This document shows positions 1 to 9,500 of a DNA stretch of 64,000 bases, piece by piece. The notes beneath the pieces are model-generated. The model did not search any database. It was not told where the DNA came from and saw nothing but the letters and a program-made list of their open reading frames with translations. Numbering within the stretch: the first letter of the stretch is position 1; every line of letters starts with the position of its first letter. A program made the translations under genes and the position numbers. The stretch comes from RZYY01 sp036794825 (lineage in GTDB: Bacteria; Bacteroidota; Bacteroidia; Bacteroidales; 4484-276), in assembly GCA_036794825.1 (NCBI GenBank), contig DAIRGA010000002.1:62001-126000 (forward strand). The letters run 5' to 3'.

Positions 1-1295
1 GTAGAAACTTCTTCACCGGATTCGGTTTGCATAGATTCGGAAAAGAAGGTCTTTAGGAGGAAAGTTCCGAAGGGTGTTTGTACATATTTACTGTTGGCAA
101 CCCTTGAAATCGTTGAAATATCGAGGCTTACGATTTCGGCTATATCCTTCAGAATCATTGGTTTCAATTTGGTTTCGTCGCCCGTGCTGAAGTAATCTTT
201 TTGAAATTCCATAATAGCATTCATGGTCACAAGCAGTGTATTTTGTCTTTGCCTGATAGCATCAATGAACCATTTGGCCGATTCTATTTTACTTTTGATA
301 AACTGCATGGTCTCCTTTTGCTGTCTCGATTTTTTCGACTTGTCGAGCATGTAATTCTCGATCATGTCAAGATATTGCTTGCTGATGCGCAGCTCAGGGG
401 CGTTTTTCGAGTGAAGGGTTAATTCCAGATCGCCTTCGTTGCTGTTGATGATAAAATCAGGCACTATATACTGGCTTGTTCTCGCTGTTTCACCCATCGA
501 ATTTCCGGGCTTCGGGTTCAGTTTGAGTATCTGTTCAACGGCTTCCTTCAGCTCCTCATCGGTGATTCGGATTTTTTTGAGGATTTTATCATAGTGTTTT
601 TTGGCAAATTCATCAAAGTACCTTTCGAGTATCAGAATTGCGAGGCTGAAATCTTCTTCCGGCTCATCAATCTGGGCCCGTCGTAATTGTAAAATCAGGC
701 ATTCCTTGAGGTCTCTGGCGCCAACACCGGGGGGGTCGAGATCCTGAATCACCTCGAGAACATCCAAAATCTCTGCCTGGTTAGCACTGATATTTTGTGA
801 AAACGAGAGATCGTCAACCATCGAACTAATTTCACGCCTGAGATAGCCTGCTTCATCCAGGTTTCCAATAATGGTTGTGGCGATTACCATTTGCTTGTCG
901 GTAAGGTTGTGCAGCCCCAGTTGAGAAATAAGTTGGTCATGAAAACTCTTACCCACCGAAAAAGGAATCTCCTTTTTGTTGTCATCGTCAGGGCTGTAGT
1001 TGTTGGCGCTCAACTTGTAACCTGGGATATCATCTTCACCGATAAAATCCTTAAAGTCAAACTCATCGCTGTCGCTGTTGTCCATATCATTGGTGAACTC
1101 GTCGTCTTTGTTTGGTTCAGGTTCACTTTCGTCGTAGTTGGGCAACTCGTCCAATGCCGGGTTTTCTTCGATTTCCTGCTTGATTCTTTGTTCAAGGGCA
1201 ATAGTAGGGATCTGCAGCATCTTCATCAGAAGAATCTGTTGCGGCGATAGCTTTTGCTGCAGCGAAAGCTTTTGAAATAAACCCTGTTTACCCAT
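1..1295 (-). CDS. rpoN: RNA polymerase sigma-54 factor RpoN, C-terminus cut by window edge
   Basis: Alternative sigma factor that directs RNA polymerase to -24/-12 promoters and needs AAA+ activators. The 431 readable codons start with the glutamine-rich activator-interacting region (LSLQQKLSPQQILLMKMLQ), followed by an acidic stretch (residues about 50-85) and the core-binding and central regions (DLDPPGVGARDLKECL; LNPKPG near the middle). The helix-turn-helix begins (LKDIAEIVSLDISTISRVA), but the RpoN box would lie beyond base 1. ATG at 1293-1295 is the start. A Bacteroidota-type -7 box on the minus strand lies just upstream (1319-1327). It is the next gene after asnS on the same strand, 75 bases away. 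Identification is secure; only the 3' end is missing. Confidence 0.96.
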   Translation of the reverse strand, partial: MGKQGLFQKLSLQQKLSPQQILLMKMLQIPTIALEQRIKQEIEENPALDELPNYDESEPEPNKDDEFTNDMDNSDSDEFDFKDFIGEDDIPGYKLSANNYSPDDDNKKEIPFSVGKSFHDQLISQLGLHNLTDKQMVIATTIIGNLDEAGYLRREISSMVDDLSFSQNISANQAEILDVLEVIQDLDPPGVGARDLKECLILQLRRAQIDEPEEDFSLAILILERYFDEFAKKHYDKILKKIRITDEELKEAVEQILKLNPKPGNSMGETARTSQYIVPDFIINSNEGDLELTLHSKNAPELRISKQYLDMIENYMLDKSKKSRQQKETMQFIKSKIESAKWFIDAIRQRQNTLLVTMNAIMEFQKDYFSTGDETKLKPMILKDIAEIVSLDISTISRVANSKYVQTPFGTFLLKTFFSESMQTESGEEVS

Positions 1296-1370
1296 TGATT
1301 GTTACTTGAAAAATCTCAGCAAATTTACAACTCCAAAATGAAAAGTGCACACAAATGATATTGATTCTGA

Positions 1371-2768
1371 TTAAAACTCTGCATTTTGTGGTGTTCTGGG
1401 AAATGGAATGACATCCCGGATATTTTTCATTCCGGTGACAAAAAGTACCATTCTTTCAAACCCCAGCCCAAAACCACTGTGGGGAACGGTTCCAAACTTA
1501 CGGGTATCAATATACCACCAGATATCTTTTTCGGGAATGTGCATTTCGCGGCAGCGTTGAACAAGTTTCTCCAAAACCTCTTCTCGCTGGGAGCCGCCAA
1601 TAATTTCACCAATTTTTGGGAAAAGAACATCCATTGCGCGCACCGTCTTTCCATCATCATTTTGCTTCATATAAAATGCTTTGATGTCTTTTGGATAGTC
1701 GGTGAGTATAACGGGTTTATTGAAATGCTGTTCGACCAGGTATCTTTCGTGTTCGGCCTGCAGGTCAACGCCCCACTCAACCGGGAATTCAAAGGTTTTA
1801 CCTGAAGCTTTCAGGATTTCGATAGCCCGGGTATAACTGAGTCGCTCATATTTTACTTCAACAATTGATTTCAGCCTGTCAATCAGCTCTTTATCGTACA
1901 TATTGTTCAGGAACTCCAGGTCGTCGGTGCAATTTTCCAATGCATACTTTACCAGGTATTTAAGGAAGTCCTCGGCCAGATCCATATTGTCCTGAATCTC
2001 ATAAAAGGCCATTTCGGGTTCGATCATCCAGAATTCGGCCAGGTGCCGCGGTGTATTTGAGTTTTCAGCTCTGAAAGTAGGGCCGAAAGTATAAACCAGC
2101 GACAGCGCCAGGGCTCCCAACTCAGCCTCCAGTTGTCCTGAAACAGTCAGATTTGTGGCTTTTCCAAAGAAGTCCTCTTTGAAATTTACATTTCCATCGG
2201 GTGTCAACGGTGGGTTTTTAGCATCCAGCGTTGTTACTCTGAACATAGCTCCGGCGCCCTCAGCATCCGATCCGGTAATGATGGGTGCGTGGAGATAATA
2301 GAATCCCCTGTCGTTGAAATATTTGTGTATGGCAAAAGCCAGTGCATGCCTGATGCGAAGCACAGCGCCAAAAGTGTTGGTGCGCGGGCGCAGGTGGGCA
2401 ATTTCGCGTAAAAATTCGAGGCTGTGACCTTTTTTCTGCAAAGGGTAAGTTTCAGGGTCTGCGGTGCCATAAAGTAATATTTCTTTTGCTTGTATTTCAA
2501 CACTTTGGCCTTTGCCAAGTGACTGAACAAGCACGCCGTTGACCGAAATACCTGACCCCGTTGTGATTTTCTTCAGTAGCTCTTCATCGAATTGCTGCAT
2601 GTCTACCACAACCTGAATATTGTGAATCACCGATCCGTCGTTAAGGGCAACGAAAGCAACAGTTGCACTCCCCCTTTTGGTTCTAACCCACCCCTTTACA
2701 TTCACTTCCCGGTTGTAATCGCTGCTTTTGAGCAGGTCAACTATTTTTGATTGTTTGATGATTTCCAT
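1371..2768 (-). CDS. asnS: Asparagine-tRNA ligase
   Basis: Class II aminoacyl-tRNA synthetase charging tRNA-Asn in the cytoplasm; 465 residues, normal for the family. An N-terminal OB-fold anticodon-binding domain (VNVKGWVRTKRGS, residues about 20-105) is followed by the class II catalytic core with motif 2 (FRAENSNTPRHLAEF) and motif 3 (GFGLGFERMVLFVTG). The reading frame extends 9 codons further upstream, but the ATG at 2766-2768 is preferred. It has a good ribosome binding site (AGGAGA, about 9 bases upstream), and the longer start would precede the expected transcription start of the promoter at 2792-2825. rpoN follows on the same strand. Confidence 0.97.
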   Translation of the reverse strand: MEIIKQSKIVDLLKSSDYNREVNVKGWVRTKRGSATVAFVALNDGSVIHNIQVVVDMQQFDEELLKKITTGSGISVNGVLVQSLGKGQSVEIQAKEILLYGTADPETYPLQKKGHSLEFLREIAHLRPRTNTFGAVLRIRHALAFAIHKYFNDRGFYYLHAPIITGSDAEGAGAMFRVTTLDAKNPPLTPDGNVNFKEDFFGKATNLTVSGQLEAELGALALSLVYTFGPTFRAENSNTPRHLAEFWMIEPEMAFYEIQDNMDLAEDFLKYLVKYALENCTDDLEFLNNMYDKELIDRLKSIVEVKYERLSYTRAIEILKASGKTFEFPVEWGVDLQAEHERYLVEQHFNKPVILTDYPKDIKAFYMKQNDDGKTVRAMDVLFPKIGEIIGGSQREEVLEKLVQRCREMHIPEKDIWWYIDTRKFGTVPHSGFGLGFERMVLFVTGMKNIRDVIPFPRTPQNAEF

Positions 2769-2791
2769 AAAAGTTCTCCTTTTTGACGGGT

Positions 2792-2825
2792 GCAAAAATA
2801 ACCACTTTCTAACGGCTGGAACAAA
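2792..2825 (-). promoter_or_regulatory. Bacteroidota sigma-A promoter for asnS
   Basis: Read on the minus strand, TTTG (2822-2825) is followed after 21 bases by TATTTTTGC (2792-2800). This matches the -33 TTTG / -7 TAnnTTTG consensus described for Bacteroidota. It places transcription initiation just upstream of the ATG at 2768. Confidence 0.7.
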
Positions 2826-2984
2826 CAGGCTATTTTTTAGCGATGGATTTCTGAAAGCCGATTAATTTAATACATTGATAAACAATAACATAATATCAAA
2901 TACCTATTCTTTTTAATTATCGGGCCATCGCAGGTTGACATGAGATTGGGTTATTTTTGCTGCATTCTATCAATTCGGACTTTT

Positions 2985-3527
2985 ATGCAAAAAAGAAAGA
3001 TCACGAACAGCGAGTTAAACCGCATGACCACAGAAGAATTTCTGCAGGCTGGAAAACTCCCAATGGTTATTGTTCTGGATAACATCCGCAGTCATAATAA
3101 TATAGGGTCAGTTTTTCGCACCGCTGATGCTTTTCTGCTTGAGGCAATTTACTTGTGCGGGATCACAGCCTGTCCGCCTCATCGCGATATTCACAAAACC
3201 GCATTAGGCGCCACCGAGACAGTAAACTGGAGGTATTTCGAAAATACTCTGGATGCAATAACCGAACTACAATCAAAGGGATTTACAGTCTTTTCTGTTG
3301 AGCAGGTAGAAGGTGCTATTAGTCTGGAGAAACTCACTATTGAACGTGGAATGAAGGTCGCTTTGGTATTCGGCCACGAAATAAACGGGGTCGGTGAGGA
3401 GGTGGTAAATCAATCCGATTTTTGCATTGAAATTCCCCAATACGGAACAAAACATTCTCTAAATGTGGCTGTTAGTGTTGGTATTGTAGTCTGGCATGTC
3501 CATTTTGCCATTACTAAGAATTCTTAA
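2985..3527 (+). CDS. SpoU/TrmH-family RNA 2'-O-methyltransferase
   Basis: S-adenosylmethionine-dependent methyltransferase of the trefoil-knot SPOUT class, likely acting on tRNA or rRNA; 180 residues, so it has only the catalytic domain. Motif 1 is VLDNIRSHNNIGSVFRTADAF with the conserved N and R; motif 2 is LVFGHEINGVGEEVV; motif 3 is IPQYGTKHSLNVAVSVGIV. The frame is open from 2940, but a -7-like box (TATTTTTGC, about 2952-2960) lies inside that extension. The ATG at 2985 is therefore the better start. It is divergent from asnS. Which RNA and nucleotide it modifies cannot be told from the sequence. Confidence 0.88.
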   Translation: MQKRKITNSELNRMTTEEFLQAGKLPMVIVLDNIRSHNNIGSVFRTADAFLLEAIYLCGITACPPHRDIHKTALGATETVNWRYFENTLDAITELQSKGFTVFSVEQVEGAISLEKLTIERGMKVALVFGHEINGVGEEVVNQSDFCIEIPQYGTKHSLNVAVSVGIVVWHVHFAITKNS

Positions 3528-3554
3528 AAACGATCGCTTCCTTAAACAAAATTC

Positions 3555-3584
3555 TTTGAAAATCATTACTATTTCATATTTTTG
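3555..3584 (+). promoter_or_regulatory. Bacteroidota sigma-A promoter for the TPR lipoprotein gene
   Basis: TTTG at 3555-3558, then 18 bases, then TATTTTTG at 3577-3584 followed by C. This is a near-ideal -33/-7 pair. The 5' untranslated leader to the ATG at 3699 is about 105 bases and very AT-rich. Confidence 0.75.
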
Positions 3585-3698
3585 CCAAAAATTTGGAATA
3601 GGTACGAAATATCAATATCTGCACCTTTATCCGATTGAATTAAGAATATTAATAAACTAATTGAATATTAATCTACTAACTATTAACAAATAAGAAAA

Positions 3699-5600
3699 AT
3701 GAGTAAAAGAAAAACGTTCGCCAGGTTCGCAGCAATCATTTTGATAGCTGCTTTTATCGTTGGGTGTAATAACCTGAACAAGATGGCCAAGCAGTTTAAT
3801 TCAATCACTTACGAGGTTACACCTGAGGTGTTGGAATCAAAAGGAGGAATTGTTACTTTCACAGTGAAAGCCAATATTCCTGCCAAATTGTTCAACAAAA
3901 AAGCCGGTGTGGTTATTCAGCCAACCATTGAGTATGAAGGTGGTCAGTTGGCACTCAGACCTATGATCCTTAAAGGAGAAAGAGTGTCGGGTGAAGGAAC
4001 AACCATTTCTTACGATAAAGGTGGGTCTTTCACCTACACTGAGTCATTCAGTTTCAAGGATAACATGAAAGTTTCAGAGCTGATGATCAACAGCGTTGCT
4101 TTCCTTCCCAAGCAGCCCATCGCTGCCGGAATGACGATTGAAGAGGCACGTGCAATGAAAAAATCAGTAACCTTTGATCAGAAGAAACTGGCTGATGGTA
4201 TTATCTTCACTTCCCACAGAATTAATGTTGAAAATGAAGTTCGCGAACTCGTTGAAGTTGGCGAAGAGAATCCCGTCCGCGATGCCAACGGTAATATTGA
4301 CCTGAAAGCATATCAGGTGAAAGACGAGCATAAAGTCAACCTGCTCCGTCTTGCTCCTCACGGTTATGAGAAAGTTACCCTTGCCAGCGAAAATGCAGTT
4401 ATCTATTATGCAAAAGACCGTCATGAATGGAATGCAAATCTCGAATGGAACAAGAAAGAAAACGTAACTGCCCAGTTGGACAAAGTTTACAATTTTGTTC
4501 GCAAGGGTTGGGAAATTAAAGATGTTGTCATTACCGGATGGGCATCCCCCGAAGGAGAAGAAACCCGCAACAACGGCCTCTCCGAAAGGCGTGCTGCAAC
4601 GGCGTTCGGAATTCTTTCTAAGAGTTTTGATAACATTGCTAAAGAAAGAGGAACACTGGTAAAATTCAAATCGTCCAAAGAAATCAACTTCAAGCAGGTT
4701 GGTAATGGTCCGGACTGGAATGGTTTTACAAAGAAAGTTGAAGCATCTGATGTAAAAGACAAACAACAGATTCTCAATGTAACCAAATCATCAAGGCCAG
4801 AACAGCGTGAGGAAGAGATCAGAAACATGATCCTCATTTTCCCCGAACTCGAAAAGAGCATCCTGCCTCCACTGCGTCGTGCTGAGATCGTGATTACCTG
4901 CTTCGAACCCAAGAAAACCGACGAAGAAATCGCTCGTCTTTCTACTACCAATCCTTCAGAGCTCAGCCAGGCCGAGTTGCTGTATGCAGCCACACTTACC
5001 GAAAATTGGGAAACCAAGTACAATGTTTACAAATCAGCTGCAAGTCAGTTCCCAAATAGCTGGGAAGCTCAGAACAATGCTGGTTACATGTCGCTGAAAC
5101 TCGGAAAAGTGAACGAAGCAAAGGATTACTTCCTGAAAGCCGAAAAACTCAACGCAAATAATGGTATGATAGCTAATAATATAGGTGTGGTTTATGCTTA
5201 TCAGAGCAACTTCACCGAAGCCGAAAAGTATCTCAATAATGCCAATAAGATGGGCGTTGACAACAACTACAACCTAGGGTTGGTTGCCATTCACAAAGCT
5301 GATTATAAGGGCGCTATCAGCAAATTTGCCGGTGTAAGCTGTAACTATAATGTAGCACTTGCCAATCTGATTGATGGCAACAACAATGCTGCTTCAAGTA
5401 ACCTCGAGTGTGCAAGGAAAAACGGCGCAACATACTACCTGATGGCAGTGGTTGGTGCACGTACCGGAAACCAATCTATGATGATCAGCAACCTGCAGAA
5501 AGCCATCAGGGTTGACAATAAGTACAAAGCAGAAGCAAAGATTGACAGAGAATTTATCAAGTATTTCAACAATGCTGAATTCCAGGCACTGGTGAAGTAA
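3699..5600 (+). CDS. Large TPR-containing outer-membrane-type lipoprotein
   Basis: A 633-residue lipoprotein: the signal peptide ends in a lipobox (AFIVGC, Cys about 23), so it should be anchored in the outer membrane. Residues about 35-260 are beta-rich and resemble Bacteroidota surface lipoprotein domains. Residues about 270-310 look OmpA-like (VVITGWASPEGEETRNNGLS, followed by ERRA), suggesting a degenerate peptidoglycan-binding OmpA fold. Residues about 440-560 contain TPR repeats (NNAGYMSLKLGKVNEAKDYF and NNIGVVYAYQSNFTEAEKYL). The gene stands alone, with a strong promoter (3555-3584) and terminator (5625-5655). Combined OmpA-like and TPR lipoproteins include PorE/PorW-type type IX secretion factors, but assignment to one of these is not justified. 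Exact role unknown. Confidence 0.8.
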   Translation: MSKRKTFARFAAIILIAAFIVGCNNLNKMAKQFNSITYEVTPEVLESKGGIVTFTVKANIPAKLFNKKAGVVIQPTIEYEGGQLALRPMILKGERVSGEGTTISYDKGGSFTYTESFSFKDNMKVSELMINSVAFLPKQPIAAGMTIEEARAMKKSVTFDQKKLADGIIFTSHRINVENEVRELVEVGEENPVRDANGNIDLKAYQVKDEHKVNLLRLAPHGYEKVTLASENAVIYYAKDRHEWNANLEWNKKENVTAQLDKVYNFVRKGWEIKDVVITGWASPEGEETRNNGLSERRAATAFGILSKSFDNIAKERGTLVKFKSSKEINFKQVGNGPDWNGFTKKVEASDVKDKQQILNVTKSSRPEQREEEIRNMILIFPELEKSILPPLRRAEIVITCFEPKKTDEEIARLSTTNPSELSQAELLYAATLTENWETKYNVYKSAASQFPNSWEAQNNAGYMSLKLGKVNEAKDYFLKAEKLNANNGMIANNIGVVYAYQSNFTEAEKYLNNANKMGVDNNYNLGLVAIHKADYKGAISKFAGVSCNYNVALANLIDGNNNAASSNLECARKNGATYYLMAVVGARTGNQSMMISNLQKAIRVDNKYKAEAKIDREFIKYFNNAEFQALVK

Positions 5601-5624
5601 TTCAGTTTTAATAATAAAACAAAG

Positions 5625-5655
5625 AATCCCGGGAGCAATTCCGGGATTTTTTTTG
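5625..5655 (+). terminator. Rho-independent terminator after the TPR lipoprotein gene
   Basis: An 8-bp stem AATCCCGG/CCGGGATT (5625-5632 with 5641-5648), an 8-base loop, then a run of eight Ts. Confidence 0.85.
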
Positions 5656-5777
5656 CCTGGTTATTTGTAAACCGTTGATTAATTGAGACTTCTTTTGAAT
5701 TTTCAAGCCAACATGATGATGAATTTTTGATCACAATTGAACTTTGTCATCTTATTGCCTATTTTAGTCATGGCCTG

Positions 5778-6350
5778 TTACAGAGTAATTTCTCCTTCAT
5801 TTATGGTTAAAATCAGTTCATCTGGGTTAGGATAATTTGTTGGAAGCAAGTCGATTTTGAAGGGTAATTCCATTTCCTTTAGCTCTTCTATCATCCTATC
5901 AATTAGCCCAAAGTCACTGCAATAATTAAAAGTCAGTTTCAAGTACCTTCTGATAACCATTAAAGGCAGGAACTGTCCCCGGCTATTCATCCATTCCATC
6001 AGATCTTTTTTGCCTTTCGAGCTGTTGCATTTCCGGCAAGCCAAAATAAGATTATCAGCATTGTCCTGTCCTCCATATTTTTGAGGAAATATGTGGTCTA
6101 AGGCTAATCTGTCGGTTGATCCGCAGTAGTTACAAATTCGTCCGGTTTGAACCTTAATCTTTTCATCATCGAAGATGGTTCGCATGTTCATTGATCCATC
6201 TTTCAGACCTTTGAATAAACGGGCTCTTACCATAAAATTGAATTGCCCATATTTTTCCTGTTTTCTGGCAACAGCGCTATGAGCCATGTCCAAATTTGCG
6301 TAGGAAAAGAAAATCCTATCTCTTTCGGTTTCAATTTTCTGTTTTGCCAT
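5778..6350 (-). CDS. HNH endonuclease domain protein
   Basis: A 190-residue protein with a classic zinc-ribbon HNH nuclease core in the middle. It shows CNYCG, then LALDHIFPQKYGG (the catalytic DH), DNADNLILACRKCN, and SSKGKKDLMEW. The two CxxC pairs bind the structural zinc. Flanking regions (residues about 1-70 and 125-190) match no family I recognise. The ATG at 6350 (MAKQKIE) is taken; six more codons upstream to 6368 are also open. The gene is a lone minus-strand unit between a terminator and the beta-galactosidase. No methyltransferase, integrase or intron is nearby, so a defence or mobile role is possible but unsupported. Confidence 0.8.
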   Translation of the reverse strand: MAKQKIETERDRIFFSYANLDMAHSAVARKQEKYGQFNFMVRARLFKGLKDGSMNMRTIFDDEKIKVQTGRICNYCGSTDRLALDHIFPQKYGGQDNADNLILACRKCNSSKGKKDLMEWMNSRGQFLPLMVIRRYLKLTFNYCSDFGLIDRMIEELKEMELPFKIDLLPTNYPNPDELILTINEGEITL

Positions 6351-6501
6351 TTTGAAGATATTATGCACGACAGTAGAATCCTGGCTTTGAAATACTCAAC
6401 TAAACTTCTGTTAATCAGACTCAAAAAGCCAACTTTTAGCACCCCAACAATTTTTCCACGAAACCCCACTTAAAACCATATCCAAAGAACCGCTGGTTTC
6501 T

Positions 6502-9500
6502 TTATTCCGCCGAAAGTTCGAAGGGATTGTCCGTTTTTTTGAATGGGATTAGCCTGCACTTAAATGTGTAATCCTTTGCTGGCAGCAGGTACTGTGGATG
6601 GGGCAGCGCTCCCCAGCTATCGTCCCCGCCAACGCCCATCTGCATCAGGTCAACGGTAACAAAGATCTTATCCCGGGGAATAATGTCAATTGTGTGCCGG
6701 TAGTTTTGTTTGGTTCCCTGGTCGAAATCTTCGATGGAATTATTCAATGCGGAAGAAGAAAACAGCGGGCTGCCTATGACAATCAGGCCATTTCCGGATG
6801 AGTTGGTAAGAGTAATCCAGCGGTTGTCGGTTTTGTAGCCATTTTCCTGCGGACGAATGTACGGAAAATATTGCTTACTCACTTTGCTCTGGTAAAGATC
6901 AATAAAAGCGGAACTGTTGCGGTCGCAGTAATTTTCGTGTGGGCCTCGTCCGAACCAGGAGAAATCCCCGAATTGCGCCGGCATGGCAAATCGAATTCCG
7001 AAACGAGGAATTTCAGGCCTGACCGATCTCAAATCAATATGAGAAAGGGTCATTTCATTTCCAACCCGGGCATCCATCCTAGAGTTGTTCATCGTTTCAA
7101 AATCAAAGTAAAGCAACAGGTCTTCGTTATCCTTCGAGATGGCGCTTTGACTGTTATTTCTGATTTCATCCGCAGAAAGTTTCCGGTTCCACAGCCTAAA
7201 TTCATCCATTCTGCCTTTAAAGAGTCTTTCACCTTTTGGATTACCCCCAAGGTAGCTAATGCCGAAAATGTTGACGGCTTCGGCAGTTTCCAGCTCCATG
7301 GTTTGCACTGGCTCGCCATTTACATACAACTGAAGTGTTTTGTCGAAAATGCTGTAAACCATTGATAGAAAGTACCATTGATGAGTCGTAAAAGTATAAT
7401 CAAATGCCCGGTTTTCGTTGCCGCCGATAAATGCATAGAGTTTGCCATTATTCCTGAATTCGTAGTGTAATTTACCTCGTTCCCAGTCTTTGTTGGTCCA
7501 GATCATGTTCTTATCCGTAAAAGCAGTCGGATAGACCAGGACTTCAATAGTAAACTCATCCAGGTCGAGGTAACCCGGGTTGTTGAGTTGAAGATGCGAT
7601 GTCAAAGCATTAAAATCGAGCGCTTTGCCAAAATCCTGTTTCGAGTCAACCAGAATTTCAACATCCGGTATAGGTAGTTCCATCATTTTCAAAGACGACT
7701 CTAAGGTAATTTCTCCCAATCCATTTATCGTATAGTCCATCCTGAGCTGCGCATTAACAGAAGGTAAAAAATACCCAGCTGTAAAATGAGCCTCCGATTG
7801 GCTGATTTTTTTCAGCCGGCTGGTCGTCAGCTGCATGTTATAGGAAGCATCCTTCCAGGGTGCACAGCGTTTGTCCATGCCATTTCCAAAGTCGTTGTCA
7901 ATTGGAGCGCGCCAGAAGTTCGCTTTTATTGGCTCATCAATTAAGGATGTACCATTAATCAGCCAAGTGGTCAAATCACCGGACATCTTATTGAAGGTGA
8001 TTTGAAAATCCACACCCTTAATAATCAGATCTGTTCCTGACTCCATTGTCGTAATTTCCGGCAACTTGCGGATTGGCCTTGAATCTGTCGGTTCGTAATT
8101 TGGAATCTGGATTTGTTCCGCAGCAATTTCAAAATTTGCCGGGACGATCTCATCCGAATTTTTGGTTTTAAAACTGAAATGAATAAAATATTCCTTTCCT
8201 GGTGTGAAGTGCAATGATGAGAAATCCAGCTCAAAGGTTTGACTGTCATGGGGTTCCAACATCAGGTTTTCATTTTTTCCTTCCAAAATCACTTTCCCTT
8301 CCGATTTGACCTGCCATTCGAGGTAAAACAATTTCAGGCTGGTAAAATCAAATTTGTTGGTGATGTGAAACCGGCCTGCCAGAGGGTTTATCGTTTTTAC
8401 GCTGATATTCTGGTAAACTTTCCTTACTTCGTAAAGGCCGGGATGGGGAGTCCGATCGGGCGAGACCAGCCCGTTAATACAAAAATTTCCATCACTTGGC
8501 GTGCCCGGAGGACCAAAATCGCCGCCATAAGCGTAAAATTCAGTTCCACCGGGAGATGTTTTGAGTAATCCCTGATCCACCCAATCCCAGACAAATGCTC
8601 CCTGGAGTTGGTCGTATTTATCAATTACGTCCCAGTATTCCTTCAGATTGCCGGTGCTATTGCCCATCGAATGAGCATATTCGCAGAGGATGAGCGGCCG
8701 GTCCTGCTTTTTCTGTGCGTAGCTTTCGATGTATTCAACCGATGCATACATAGGACAATAAATGTCGGTGTTTGGGCCAAGAAGCGCACGTTCATATTGA
8801 ACCGGTCGTGAAGGATCTCTCTTTTTGAGCCACTGATAGCAAGTAGTAAAATTCACCCCATCGCCGGCCTCGTTGCCCAGCGACCAAATGATGACCGATG
8901 GATGGTTTTTGTCGCGTTCCACCATTCGTTCAACCCTTTCGAGATGGGCTTTTTCCCAAACCGGATCTTTGGCCAGACTTCGCTCGCCATAACCCATACC
9001 ATGCGACTCGATATTGGCTTCGTCCACCACATAAATACCGTATTTGTCGCACAGGTCGTACCAGCGAGGATCGTTGGGATAATGACTGGTGCGGACTGCG
9101 TTGATGTTGTTTTTCTTCATCAGGAAAATGTCTTCCTTCATCAGCTCTTCCGAAATCACATGCCCTGTTTTGGGATTATGCTCATGGCGGTTTACCCCTT
9201 TGAGCGTCACCGGAACTCCGTTTACCAGCAACTGCCCGTTTTTAATTTCCGAAGTCCGGAACCCAACATTTGACGACAGCACCTGCAAAGTGTTTCCCTT
9301 ATTGTCTAAAAGCGAAATGACCAATTTATATAGTTCCGGAGTTTCGGCGCTCCACTTTCTCGGGTTTCGTAAAAAGGCACTGAACTTCAACTCCCGGCTT
9401 TCATCAATTCCCAGCTTTAATGTTTGTTTAGACTGGTAAACAACAGCCCTGGAAGAATTCCCAAGTAGTTGTACCAGAAGGTTAAGTTTTGGAGTTTTTT

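Noticed and set aside
3383..3396. Another copy of the AACGGGGT arm
   Set aside because: It lies inside the methyltransferase coding sequence, has no inverted partner and lacks the GATA part; chance match.
5778..6350. Homing endonuclease or restriction gene
   Set aside because: Only an HNH core is visible; no intron, intein, methyltransferase or integrase nearby.
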